A stretch of DNA of 64,000 nucleotides from Diphasiastrum complanatum (GCA_029204225.1 CM055093.1:27625566-27689565), one strand, 5' to 3'. Counted from the first letter of the stretch, positions 31,591-41,529 are shown. The notes: a model not told the origin generated them from the sequence alone. Numbers and translations are program-made.

Positions 31591-33380
31591 CTATTAATGA
31601 AACACATCCCAATTCCAGCAATCCTAAGAAAACCAAGAAAAACTTTAAAAATCAGGGTGACAAAGATATAGCTAAAGCTCATAAGAAGAACTTGTGCTTC
31701 AAGTGCAATGGTGAGGTTCCTCTTGCACGAGATTGCATCAAAAAACTAGCTTCTGTCTTAAGTAATCTATCTCGAAGTAATGAGATGGATGTATGTTTCC
31801 TAAGTTCTTTAGTTTTTGGACCTAATGACCTTATTTGCATTAAAGGTAAAGTTAAAGATCAAGTTGTTAATGTCCTTTTTGACACAGGATCCACTCATAA
31901 CTTTATTAATGTAAATTTGGTGTAGACGCTAAACCTTCCAACCCGAAAAAGTGAGAAAAAATATTGTGTGAAAATGACATCGGGAAGCAATTCCGAGTTT
32001 ATGGATTATGTTGTTCCTAATGTAAAGTTACACATACATGATTACTCTGAAAAACTCGAATTCCATGCTGTTGCATTAGCTAATGGAGATATTGTTTTCA
32101 TAATGATTTCATTTGCTGCAATGATAAAAAAATCTTAACATGAATGCCATGAATATACCCAGTGAGAATACTACAGAGTTTGAAGCCTATAATGAACTTA
32201 GGCAGGAATTCAATGATGTTTTTTTTAGACCTTCTTGTAGGTTTACCACCCGAAAGGATAGTTGATCATAAAATCGACCTTATACTTGGTTCAATTCCGA
32301 TTGCCCAGCGTCCTTATCAGATGAATGCATCAGAAGAGGCTGAGGTAAGTAGGCATTTACATGATTACCAACCTAGTAAGTCTCCTTGGGCATCACCAGT
32401 GGTTCTGGTTGCCAAGAAGGATGAGACTATAAGGTTTTGCAATGATTATAAAAAATTGAACAAGGTAACCATTAAGATTAAATATCCACTACCGCGGATG
32501 GATGACCTAATAGATTACCTTAGTGGTGCTAATTACTTTACCAAGATAGATCTAAGATTGGGATACCATCAGATATGCATTAGGGTAGAAGATATACCAA
32601 AAACAGGTTTTTGAACTTGCTTTGGACACTACAAATTTTTGGTGTTGCCTTTTGGTCTAACCAATGCACCAACAACTTTCCAACAAATGATGAACGATTT
32701 TTTCAAGCCATATTTGGGAAGATTCATAGTGGTATTCTTAGATAATATCCTAGTGTTCATCTGTAAGACTTTGGCGAAACATAAAGAGCATTTTAGGATT
32801 TTCCTGGACTTCCTAAGAAGGGAAAAGCTCTTTGAGTCTAAGTGTGATTTTTTTGCTAAGGAATTGTCCTGCTTGGGGCATAAGATTTTCAAACGAGGAG
32901 TGGAGATCGAGGCTGATCATATCCAAAGGGTTATTGAATGGCCTATTCTTACCACAGTTTGGAAAATCAAATCTTTCTTGGGGTTTGTAGGATTTTTCCA
33001 TCGGCATATTCCCCAATTTGTTCGATCGGAGGGCTAAGAGTTCACTAGTGGAGTGGACGGAGGATATGAATAATTGTTTTGAGTTGCTTAAGAAAAGTGT
33101 CACTTTAGCACCAATACTAATCATTGGTAATCCTAATAAGGCTTTTGTGGTTAGGACCGATGCTAGTGATTATGCTATTGGAGCTATTTTGATGCAAGAT
33201 GGACATTCTGTTGTTTATGAAAACAAGAAACTCAATCCTGTTCAATCTAGGTATTGTACCTATGCGAAGGAACTGTTTGCAATTGTTCATGCCTTGAAAT
33301 TTTGGTGACATTATTTGTATGGAGCCAGATTTGAGATTTCGATGGATCATCAGACTCTTTATAAAGATGGTTAATGTCTG
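31584..33380 (+). pseudogene. Ty3/gypsy gag knuckle, protease, RT and RNase H
   Basis: A decayed zinc knuckle CFKCNGEVPLARDC (its His lost) comes first. The retropepsin VLFDTGSTHNFI follows near 31880. RT is at 32250-33040, with [49 protein letters not shown] and LPFGLTNAPTTFQ. VVFLDNILVF stands at the catalytic site; the normal pair of aspartates is reduced to D-N, so RT would be inactive. One TGA at 32612-32614 and a frameshift near 33030 interrupt the frame. RNase H follows with VRTDASDYAIGAIL and TYAKELFAIVHALKFW. The integrase is missing on this strand. Confidence 0.9.
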
Positions 33381-33404
33381 ACTTTCAGAATGTAGATCCA
33401 TCAA

Positions 33405-33580
33405 GATTTATTATTCTTGGAGACGGAATGAAACATCAAGTGAAGGCTCAACACAAACGACAGAGACAGATGACTCGAAGACGTTCTCTTTGTACCTACA
33501 CTGCAACAAGACTTGCTATCAGTTGCAAGAATAGTAGATGATGAGATGCGTGTGACGTTCTCAGACGAAATGTCGTAGTT
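33405..33580 (+). pseudogene. Copia protease C-terminal fragment
   Basis: A frame across 33410-33580 reads ILGDGMKHQVKAQ and, shifted, LEDVLFVPTLQQDLLSVARI and MRVTFSDE. This is the 'LKDVLYVP...NLLSV' segment that follows the copia protease active site. The fragment is joined to gypsy RNase H on the left and to inverted CopC LTR-like DNA on the right. Similar text (DVLHVPTLHRIFCL) occurs in CopC, so it may be a CopC-related piece in plus orientation. Confidence 0.7.
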
Positions 33581-33589
33581 GTTGTGCAC

Positions 33590-34120
33590 ATATTATTCAC
33601 TTGTTTTATCTATTCCGCACATAGGTTCAATCTTGTTGAATGCTAAATTAATCTAAAACATAGGTCAACAGTGTTTGTCTACATTTTGGAAGATTGTAGG
33701 AATGATACAGCAGGCAGTGACCAGCATTCATATCCGAACTCCATCTGAAGTCATTCGCATTTCGTTTTGCTTCGATTCGCATCAGTTGCTTCATCTAGAT
33801 CTGATATCTCAAAGTGTTGCGAGATATCCTCCTTTACTTGTGCAATGATAGTGGCCTTTCTTGATAGAATCAATGTATCATGTAGTATTGCTTGTCTAGA
33901 ATCTTATAGCTAACTGAGTCTTCACTGGCCATCGTTCTTGTTTCATCGAACTTCCTATGTTTGATGGTTTTAATTTGATTAGTTTCCGATAGATAGATCT
34001 TGTAAAGGATGAATGTCTATCATATCCCACGAGGTATCCTTGCTCGACCTTCTCATCCAGCTTCTTCCAGGTCTTGTCAGGGACGTATGTGTATGCTATG
34101 CAACCTAAAATGCATGAGAA
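33590..34120 (-). pseudogene. CopC remnant: LTR-like end and integrase C-terminal segment
   Basis: On the minus strand 34110-33960 reads LGCIAYTYVPDKTWKKLDEKVEQGYLVGYD (long run shortened here: key text VPDKTWKKLDEKV). This is the segment following the integrase core where copia proteins read 'FGC.AYVHVP...KLD.K...F.GY'. A frameshifted IYL...K tail follows. The region then runs through ggtcactgcctgctgtatcattc to an LTR-like start TGTTGACCTATG at 33670, truncated near 33590. The open frame 33896-34123 covers most of the integrase part. Confidence 0.65.
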
Positions 34121-34719
34121 CAAGTAGCAACTGATCTAAGAAGGACATTTGATAGAAATATTGCGTTCAAGGATTGTGTATCATGGTCAAGAGATAAAGT
34201 AAAATATGCTCAATCACAGTGATTCCTAGAGCGTTGTTTGGCATACCACACAACGCGTCATCGCAAGAGAACTCTATCCCTTATGGAAGGGGGGTGGTCT
34301 TTAATGTAAGCAAATGACTACAATAACTCCTAAACCTACCACAATGTTGAATTTAGTTTACTTTCAACTTATTCTGTGGTGTCAGTTTGATGCCTTGGTA
34401 CGTGGTACGTAGCTGATCGTGGGATGTAAAGTGTGCCAAGTCCAGCTTATGCAACCATAGTCGAGGTCACTGCGGTTGGCCTTTGGTCGTCACTGGCAGT
34501 CTGTAGAAATTGACTTGTAGTTTCCTACGAGTGTCATCGTTTATTTGCCCAAACTTACAGTTTGTTGTGAACTGCGGTTTGTTGGTCTTCGTTGTCGTCA
34601 CCCTCCGCATAAGTAGCGATGCGTTTGTGGTAGCAGTAGACTGCATTTTGTGGTTTGTAAGATAACGATGCTTGTGGGCGAAAACCTTGAGTTTCTTCAT
34701 TGGAGGAATTCCATGGTAA
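34121..34719. other. Unit M2 segment between CopC remnant and D gag
   Basis: 34121-34385 matches 6965-7225 and 48150-48420. 34386-34830 is shared with 48420-48870 but missing from M1. On the minus strand two overlapping frames (34467-34724, 34555-34797) recur in M3. One contains AVYCYHK..ATYAEG, which could be a ruined zinc knuckle of a minus-strand gag. This is too weak to call a gene. Confidence 0.35.
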
Positions 34720-35252
34720 AGCAAACAAAGAACCTAAAAAGTTTGCAAAGACTTTTCCTAGCCGGTAAAATGTCTGCTGCTCAATTTGTGTGGGCAATCA
34801 CACTATGAATGAATGTCCAACATTGAAACAACAACTAATGAATACTATTTGTCATCTGTGTAATTCTATGGGTCATCAAACAACCTTTTGCTCATTTAAT
34901 CTTTGGATTATCCAACAGAGGTATGGTAAGCTTCAATATTGAAAACCTACTTACTCAAAGGATCCTGATGGAAAGCCTTTCAATTTTGCCCTTGGATTTT
35001 TAGAATGACTAGCTCTGCCAGTTCCAATGGGACAGAATGCTCCTCCTGCTAATCTAATGGAACCAGAACCTTATCATGGTAATGAGCAATGGAACTATAG
35101 CAATGATCACGAGAGTGGTCTTTCAGAGCAGTATGCTATCTATGTTGTCGCGCAACAACAAGTAGCTAGACAATGGACCAGAGCGTCACTTGGATGCTTT
35201 GCATGCTGAGAGAATCATAGAGTTGTTGAATGTCCAAACAAATGGAAGTTTA
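34720..35252 (+). pseudogene. D gag remnant, copy M2, 5' part
   Basis: The frame reads KEPKKFAKTF, a TAA, then the knuckles CSICVGNHTMNEC and CHLCNSMGHQTTFC. It continues with MGQNAPPANLMEPEPYH (start of a 60-codon open stretch at 35027) and CFAC followed by a TGA inside the next knuckle. It is cut after CPNKWKF by insertion of CopB1 at 35252/35253 and resumes at 40809. Confidence 0.55.
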
Positions 35253-35899
35253 TGTGAAAAATACAGATCCTAAGTGGATCTAAACTCCAAGATCATTGGC
35301 TTGAATGCTTGCACTCCAAACTACATAAGCTAGGAATTGGCAACACATTCTATGCTACCTAGAATGCAAAGAACTTGATCAAAAAGCATTTATCACAAAT
35401 GGAAACTTCCATAAACATCAAGTGCGGCCCAAAATAGCATTATACAGTCCATAATACATCAGCCTGCCACTTTTGGAAAGCACCTAAGATCATACACACA
35501 AAGCTTGAACTCAATCACTACACAATGCCAACAATGGAAGGAGAACCCAATAGAAAAATCTCTCATTAAGCAAATGAATACAATGGATCTGCTCCAACCT
35601 GTTTCTCCACGGCCTACCTGCTATATATAGCTGAGAGAGATGACTCTCTCTCCTCTCTCTAGACCCTCCTTACCTAAAATATGCCCTATATAGGTAAAAT
35701 TGGCATATATGTCCAAAATACATGAAAATGGACTCATTTCGAAGGTCTTGAAGTTTGACACTTCTTCATACTGAAAAAATACACTTACTAAAAATATCTA
35801 GACCTGTTTCACACGTGTGAAAAGTCAGATCCTAAACTATGTGCCATTTTTAGCAATTTTGGCCTAAAACTAGACAAGGAAATGTTGACAATTTTCACA
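35253..35899 (-). repeat. CopB1 3' LTR
   Basis: TGTGAAAATTGTC...TTTTTCACA on the minus strand, 647 bp. It has a TATA box TATATATAG-type at 35622-35629 (minus) and the palindrome CACACGTGTG at 35810-35819. From the left end to about 35494 (R-U5) it is nearly identical to the CopB3 LTR. Beyond that (U3) it is clearly different. Confidence 0.95.
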
Positions 35900-35910
35900 C
35901 TCCCTCTTCA
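35900..35910 (-). other. CopB1 polypurine tract
   Basis: TGAAGAGGGAG on the minus strand, abutting the 3' LTR. The same tract precedes the CopB3 3' LTR at 49537-49547. Confidence 0.8.
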
Positions 35911-35912
35911 AC

Positions 35913-36875
35913 TTAACTTGCTAGTTTTACAACACTACTTTGTTCCAACTTAAGAATGATCTCCATCATCAGAATAGATCTCTTCTCAAGGATCCTAATA
36001 TGTACAAAATAGGACACAACATAATTGATATAGATAATAGTGTCCATATAGGATGCTTCACTATTTCTTACATCAATTTTACATAGAATCATAAAAATGG
36101 TACATGTAAAAGAACATAGAATCTCAATTAATGAATTCCTCCATGTATCCATCTCTGGTTTCTCTGTAAAATAGCAGCAAACAAGTTGTAAATGAAAGTG
36201 ATCAACAAGTGTTTGCATGCCTCCTCCACATTTCACTATACATATAGTGAATGCAACATGTATCTCCATGAATGAACTTCCATCACCACCTTGCCTTTGT
36301 AGATCTTCAATCCATGAAAGCCTTTGAGTGAATGAATGCCAAAAAGATGTGTTCCCTACTCCATTTGAATGACCAAAACCTGAACTTGAAATACTTGAAG
36401 TACCTCCACAAGATTTGCACACAACGCTTGATCCTACAATGTCAACAAGTTGCCAATTTGCCAACACTAGAATACTAGATCTTGAACTTTGTTCAAAAGA
36501 AAACATATTGACCACTTCAATACCTTTCAAGATCTGAATGAATTCATGTACTTGATCATACAAACCAGCAATGATAACTATTCCATCTCCAAGATCCAAA
36601 GGATGCAAAACTATGGAACTAGTTTTATTGAAATTTGACAATTTCAACACATTGACATAACAATGTTCATACATGAGATTAGGCAAGTGAGGTAGAGTAA
36701 GAAGACACTTCCTTGCAGCTCCAAAGACCTTACTTGAACCTTCAAGAACCTGTAAAAACAGATCCAAAATGCCTTGACCATTTGTCTCTTCTTTGATGCT
36801 TTTCACTAGCTTCGAATTGCCACTTGTCTCTTGGTGTTGATGAAGCAATCCAAGATCAACCTCTTGATCTTCCAA
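35913..36875 (-). CDS. CopB1 ORF2: downstream half of the X region, unidentified
   Basis: 320 codons, ending 3 bp before the polypurine tract. Its first residues MEDQEVDLGLLHQHQE align with CopB2, where the frame is continuous with the upstream part. Here the only separation is a TAA at about 36909-36911, where CopB2 has a Glu codon. ORF2 is therefore the tail of an ancestral single gag-X protein. Features visible are VLHPLDLGDGIVIIAG, Ser/Gly-rich SSISSSGFG, and near the C-terminus two hydrophobic stretches (LIEILCSFTCTIFMILC and IIYINYVVSYFV) that could be membrane segments. There is no catalytic motif and no known domain. An envelope-like role is speculation. Confidence 0.55.
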   Translation of the reverse strand: MEDQEVDLGLLHQHQETSGNSKLVKSIKEETNGQGILDLFLQVLEGSSKVFGAARKCLLTLPHLPNLMYEHCYVNVLKLSNFNKTSSIVLHPLDLGDGIVIIAGLYDQVHEFIQILKGIEVVNMFSFEQSSRSSILVLANWQLVDIVGSSVVCKSCGGTSSISSSGFGHSNGVGNTSFWHSFTQRLSWIEDLQRQGGDGSSFMEIHVAFTICIVKCGGGMQTLVDHFHLQLVCCYFTEKPEMDTWRNSLIEILCSFTCTIFMILCKIDVRNSEASYMDTIIYINYVVSYFVHIRILEKRSILMMEIILKLEQSSVVKLAS

Positions 36876-36908
36876 TAAGACATCAAAGATCTTGCATATG
36901 TGAACATC

Positions 36909-39053
36909 TTAAGATCTGAAACTCTGAAGATACTCCCTCTCAAACACATGATTAAGATCCCACAAGATCTCATCAATGCTCAAATTTGACCCTTCACTAT
37001 AGTTAGTGAAAACAATGCCACCATCATAAACCAAAAGATAGATTCCAACATTTCCATTTAACATGAAGTAGAGTAGGTGAAGATGAGTATCAAACCTAAT
37101 CAAAACAGCCCTCTTGAGTTCATAACAAACCTCAATAAGCTCACCAATGATATCTCCCTTGCCTTGAAGAAGTTGCCACTTGAGTTGCTCCATGTAGTCT
37201 TCTTCAACCAACCTTTTGCCATCTTGACCATGAATGAACAATCCACCACAATCATAGAATGCTTTGAGTTGATGAAGAGATGTTAGATCCATGCTTTGGA
37301 TCTTCCCAAGAACCACTCTTCCATTGCCCTTTCCTTCACAAGACTCCCTCTTAATGCTAGCACCACAAAAGTTAGAAACCTCCCTCTTGATAGTTGCACC
37401 ATAAGAAGTAGAAGACTCTTGAATATTAGAAGCCAAGAAAAGAATCCTTAGTACCTTCAACATAAGAGTGATTGAAGTACTCTCTCTTTTCAAACATGAA
37501 CTTCTACTCAATGATTTAGGTAATGAGTCATATGATAATGATTCTTCCTCACTATCGTTCATAAAAACATCATTCAAAGTACATCCTACTTTGAACACTT
37601 CACATACTTCTCTTCCTTTTGACTTGTGATCTCCCTCACCAAGTCTCATGATAGAAACCTTTGATCTACTCTTTTTATGAAGAAATGTGACACCACTTGT
37701 TGCACAAATGACTTTATCACAAAAAGATGTAAAAGAACCATTTCCTTCAAGCATGCTCAAAGCACCATCATCTTTTCCCACATGATTACATACATCAATA
37801 TGAAAAGAATTAGAAGAACAACCATCTTCTTGCAAAGAATGACACTTAGCATCTCCATCTTTTTCCATATGAACAAACAAGTCATTAGCAACAATCACTT
37901 CCAAAGAAGAATCTTCATCAACTCCATTGATGAAGTTAGCTCCTTCCTTACCTTTTCCATTTTTGCACTTGCCATCTAGCACCATTGAAGAACCACCAAG
38001 CCTTGGAAGTCCATGAGTAGAAGAGTACAAACATGATGCTAATTTAGCTCCACATGACTCCATATGACTATTAGGTAACACTAGTGCATCTTCAAGATCC
38101 AATGGATCCAAAAAATTGACCATAGATTCACCAAAGCTTGCCAAGTTAGCACAACAATTATCATCTCCAAGAAGTACATTAGATCTCAACCTAGATCTAG
38201 CATTTTGTTTCTTATGGCATTCATTTGCAAAATGTCCTTTCACTCCACAATAAAAACATTTGAACTTGGACTTATCTTGCTTCCTACTTTGCAAAGAAGA
38301 AGAATGCTTTCCATGCTCCAAACTACCTTGCTTGGACCACTTGCCTTTGAACTTGCCCTTTGTGAAAAGAGCTTCTTCATCTCCACCTTGTGTTGATGCA
38401 CCACCACCTTTGGCTTGCAACCTATGCTCTTCAGCCACCAAGATCTCTTGCAAGTCATTGACACTTGGCAAGGACTTTTGTATAGCAAAGCATTGTACAA
38501 GGTTAGAATGTTCATCAAGAAAACCATTCAACATGACTTGAACTAGTTCCCCATCCTTTATGCTTTCATCTATGCATGCTAGATCATCATTCAAGGATTT
38601 AACCTTCAAGACAAATGAATGTGCACTCTCTCCCTCTCTTTGACAACTTTGGAAGATTTTCCTTCTTAGGGTGAGAACCCTAGATGTGGATTTGGACTCA
38701 TAGATCTTCTTCAAAGCATTCCATGCTTCACTTGAAGAAGTACATTTACCAACTTCTTTAAGAAGTTCATTGGTAACATTCATCTTTATGATATGTAAGG
38801 CTCTTTTAGCCCTTCTATCAAAATTTAGTTGCTCTTGAAGAATTAGAGGTCTTTCTTCAATTCCCACAACTATATCCATTAGCTCATTCAACTCTAGTAA
38901 AGACTCCATCCTCACTTTCCAAGTTGAATAGTTTGTAGAGTTTAACCTCTCTTTAGCTTCCAACATGATTCCACCATTGGATGTCATGATGCTAAAATCT
39001 TCTTGTGTCCTTAGGCTCTGTTCTAATGCACCTAGCACTCTCCTTTCTCTCAA
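36909..39053 (-). CDS. CopB1 gag fused to the X region
   Basis: 714 codons. The likely start is Met23 (38987), because MTSNGGIML aligns with the CopB3 start MASNGGIML; the first 22 residues are leader. Gag covers about residues 23-280, with YSTWKVRMES, LHIIKMNVTNELLKEV and VMLNGFLDEH, and the zinc knuckle CFYCGVKGHFANEC at about 266-279. From about residue 284 (ARSRLRSNVLLGD) X begins: acidic/Ser-rich with several Cys, then SLHQLKAFYDCGG, KRLVEEDYMEQLKW and a hydrophobic LLYFMLNGNVGIYLLVYDGG. In CopB2 the protease lies between knuckle and X; here it has been cleanly lost. Expected role: particle formation and RNA binding for gag, unknown for X. Confidence 0.8.
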   Translation of the reverse strand: MRERRVLGALEQSLRTQEDFSIMTSNGGIMLEAKERLNSTNYSTWKVRMESLLELNELMDIVVGIEERPLILQEQLNFDRRAKRALHIIKMNVTNELLKEVGKCTSSSEAWNALKKIYESKSTSRVLTLRRKIFQSCQREGESAHSFVLKVKSLNDDLACIDESIKDGELVQVMLNGFLDEHSNLVQCFAIQKSLPSVNDLQEILVAEEHRLQAKGGGASTQGGDEEALFTKGKFKGKWSKQGSLEHGKHSSSLQSRKQDKSKFKCFYCGVKGHFANECHKKQNARSRLRSNVLLGDDNCCANLASFGESMVNFLDPLDLEDALVLPNSHMESCGAKLASCLYSSTHGLPRLGGSSMVLDGKCKNGKGKEGANFINGVDEDSSLEVIVANDLFVHMEKDGDAKCHSLQEDGCSSNSFHIDVCNHVGKDDGALSMLEGNGSFTSFCDKVICATSGVTFLHKKSRSKVSIMRLGEGDHKSKGREVCEVFKVGCTLNDVFMNDSEEESLSYDSLPKSLSRSSCLKRESTSITLMLKVLRILFLASNIQESSTSYGATIKREVSNFCGASIKRESCEGKGNGRVVLGKIQSMDLTSLHQLKAFYDCGGLFIHGQDGKRLVEEDYMEQLKWQLLQGKGDIIGELIEVCYELKRAVLIRFDTHLHLLYFMLNGNVGIYLLVYDGGIVFTNYSEGSNLSIDEILWDLNHVFEREYLQSFRS

Positions 39054-40161
39054 TAAATGAAGAAGGAGAAGATCTTAAAAGATTTAGAACCCTAAATGAC
39101 CTCTATCTTGAAACTATTTGGCTTTCAAGCATAGAAAGGAAGATTGAAACACATGCAACACTTTGCACACACTAAGAATGGATTACAAACTCAAACCAAC
39201 CTGAACACACTCTTGCTTAAGCTCTCAAACTTTCCAGCAAGTGACCAAATCAAGTTATGGTGTGAAGAGTTACTTGCATTCTTAGAAAATACCCAAAACT
39301 AGGATGCCAAAATTACCTAGTAATGAACAAACTTGATCAACATATGATCACCACACTAAGATATTGATTCAACCTGTAAAACCACATGTAAACCACACTT
39401 CTAAAAGTTTATAAACTCCAGCAAGTGATAAATACAAGATTTAGAGGTGAATGAATGAGCACACTTAGTGAATCACAAGACTAGCTTCACTATCTTGTCA
39501 AAATTTGGTGTTTAGATGTAGATCTAAGATCACTTCACATGAGAATGTTCCTCAACCTGTTAAGAACCTGAAAACACACTTGCATAATGGTTAACACCTT
39601 CCAGCAAATGCTCCAATCAAATTACATAAGGAGAGTTACTTACATGCTCAACAAAGTACACCAAAATTTATGCCAAAATTGATGACAATCTTTACAATAT
39701 GCTCTTCACAATGGAGCTTACAATATGTTCACCCAAAAAAGGGGATCTTTCATCCAAATGGGAGCTTTGCTCAGCCTTTAGGAGAATTACAACTCACTCA
39801 AAAGAGCATTTGTCATCCACTTAAGGAGAAGTTTCATCCACTTAAGGAGAGTGTTCATCCAAGAATGGAGATTGTCAACAATAGGATTGAAAAGAACATT
39901 GTTAGTATTGAATATGCACAAGCCTCACAATCAACAAATGATTAGGTGTTATGATCTGATCCAAAATAGTTTCTTTTCAGCCTCTGATCTTCAATAGACC
40001 TGAAATATGCTTTTGATCCACAAGTTCAACTCACAAAACAAAGGTTAGTAAGATTTGATCAACAAAGCAATGCAAAATCATGCTAGAACTTGATCAAACA
40101 TCCAAATATCACCAAAAATGGAATACTTACTATGAATAGAAGCCAACCAGCTCTGATACCA
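39054..40161 (-). other. CopB1 leader, 21-bp repeats (39814-39860) and primer site (40150-40161)
   Basis: From about 39128 rightward the leader is almost identical to that of CopB3. To the left, in the last 75 bp before gag, they diverge. The 21-bp repeat starts at 39814, 39835 and 39856. TGGTATCAGAGC (minus) ends the leader at the LTR. The plus-strand frame 39670-39945 is antisense and not a gene. Confidence 0.88.
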
Positions 40162-40808
40162 TGTGAAAAATACAGATCCTAAGTGGATCTAAACTCCAAG
40201 ATCATTGGCTTGAATGCTTGCACTCCAAACTACATAAGCTAGGAATTGGCAACACATTCTATGCTACCTAGAATGCAAAGAACTTGATCAAAAAGCATTT
40301 ATCACAAATGTAAACTTCCATAAACATCAAGTGCGGCCCAAAATAGCATTATACAGTCCATAATACATCAGCCTACCACTTTTGGAAAGCACCTAAGATC
40401 ATACACACAAAGCTTGAACTCAATCACTACACAATGCCAACAATGGAAGGAGAACCCAATAGAAAAATCTCTCATTAAGCAAATGAATACAATGGATCTG
40501 CTCCAACCTGTTTCTCCACGGCCTACCTGCTATATATAGCTGAGAGAGATGACTCTCTCTCCTCTCTCTAGACCCTCCTTACCTAAAATATGCCCTATAT
40601 AGGTAAAATTGGCATATATGTCCAAAATACATGAAAATGGACTCATTTCGAAGGTCTTGAAGTTTGACACTTCTTCATACTGAAAAAATACACTTACTAA
40701 AAATATCTAGACCTGTTTCACACGTGTGAAAAGTCAGATCCTAAACTATGTGCCATTTTTAGCAATTTTGGCCTAAAACTAGACAAGGAAATGTTGACAA
40801 TTTTCACA
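40162..40808 (-). repeat. CopB1 5' LTR
   Basis: 647 bp. TATA box on the minus strand at about 40531-40538 and CACACGTGTG at 40719-40728. It is followed on the right by the second copy of the target duplication gttta. Confidence 0.95.
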
Positions 40809-41529
40809 GTTTATACCATTCTGTAGAGAATGTGACTATGGACACTGTTATAAAGAATGTCCTACAAGACCCAAACCACCACTGGTTACTGCTCCAGTGA
40901 ATATGATTACAATCAAGAAAAGACCAATAGTTTAATCAGGACCAATTGTACCTTTGATGGTTGTTACCAGATTTCAGAAACAGAAAGAAGTTCTAGTATC
41001 TGCTGAATTTGCACCAACTACAGATATACCTACCACATCAAGAGTGTATCCAAACCTAAAAGCAGAAAAGAAAAGAGATCAAGATATGAGACAATGGATT
41101 AAATAGTTGCAAGAAGAAGAAGCCCAAGCAGCCGCTAAAGTAAAAACCAAAGTCCATTCTTCATCTATGCCACAAGCAGATCCAAGAACAGATGTTAATA
41201 CATAATTGCACCGTCATGAAGAACTCTTTAGGATGACAGAACTTGAAGCATCGCAAACAGAAATGATTATAAATATTTTGTCTAAAAAGATGGATATTAA
41301 ACTGGGAGAATTTCTTAAGTTGGTGTCTAAAGCAAAAGAAGTATCAGGAGAAATATTGACTCAAATGAAACCCAGATTGAGATTGTTAATCAATATTCCA
41401 GAAACCTTTTATGAGTTATCCTCCGACAGCCTGCAATTTTTAAGCTTCTTGGATTCTCAAAGCAATGTTCGGAAAAACCGGCATACTATAGGAATGGAAT
41501 TGGTAAATTCTTTCAAAAACTGGCTTTAG
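40809..41529 (+). pseudogene. D gag remnant, copy M2, 3' part
   Basis: It resumes from 35252 with IPFCRECD YGHCYKEC (third knuckle, C..C....HC...C-like) and CPTRPKPPLV. In-frame stops lie near 40933, 41104 and 41203. The 107-codon open tail from 41206 has LEASQTEMIINILSKKMD, KLGEFLKLVSKAKEV and NIPETFYELSSDS, and ends NWL at 41527-41529. The tail is probably helical. The stops are all at places where a C-to-T change would turn CAA, CAG or CGA into a stop. Confidence 0.55.

Larger units (their letters stand above)
35253..40808 (-). mobile_element. CopB1, complete gag-only (non-autonomous) copia-type element
   Basis: A 5556-bp element with 647-bp LTRs at 40162-40808 (5') and 35253-35899 (3') that differ at only about two positions by eye. 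There is a primer site at 40150-40161 and a polypurine tract at 35900-35910. The target duplication gttta lies at 35248-35252 and 40809-40813. The uninterrupted site is readable in M3 at about 55708-55722. Inside are a gag with intact zinc knuckle, then a long unidentified X region. Protease, integrase, RT and RNase H are absent. Near-identical LTRs and a perfect target duplication indicate recent transposition, which must have used enzymes supplied in trans. Confidence 0.95.

Noticed and set aside
39670-39945. 91-codon plus-strand frame (also at 54166-54492 and 26846-27106)
   Set aside because: Antisense to the CopB leader and built largely on the 21-bp repeats; not conserved as protein apart from DNA identity.
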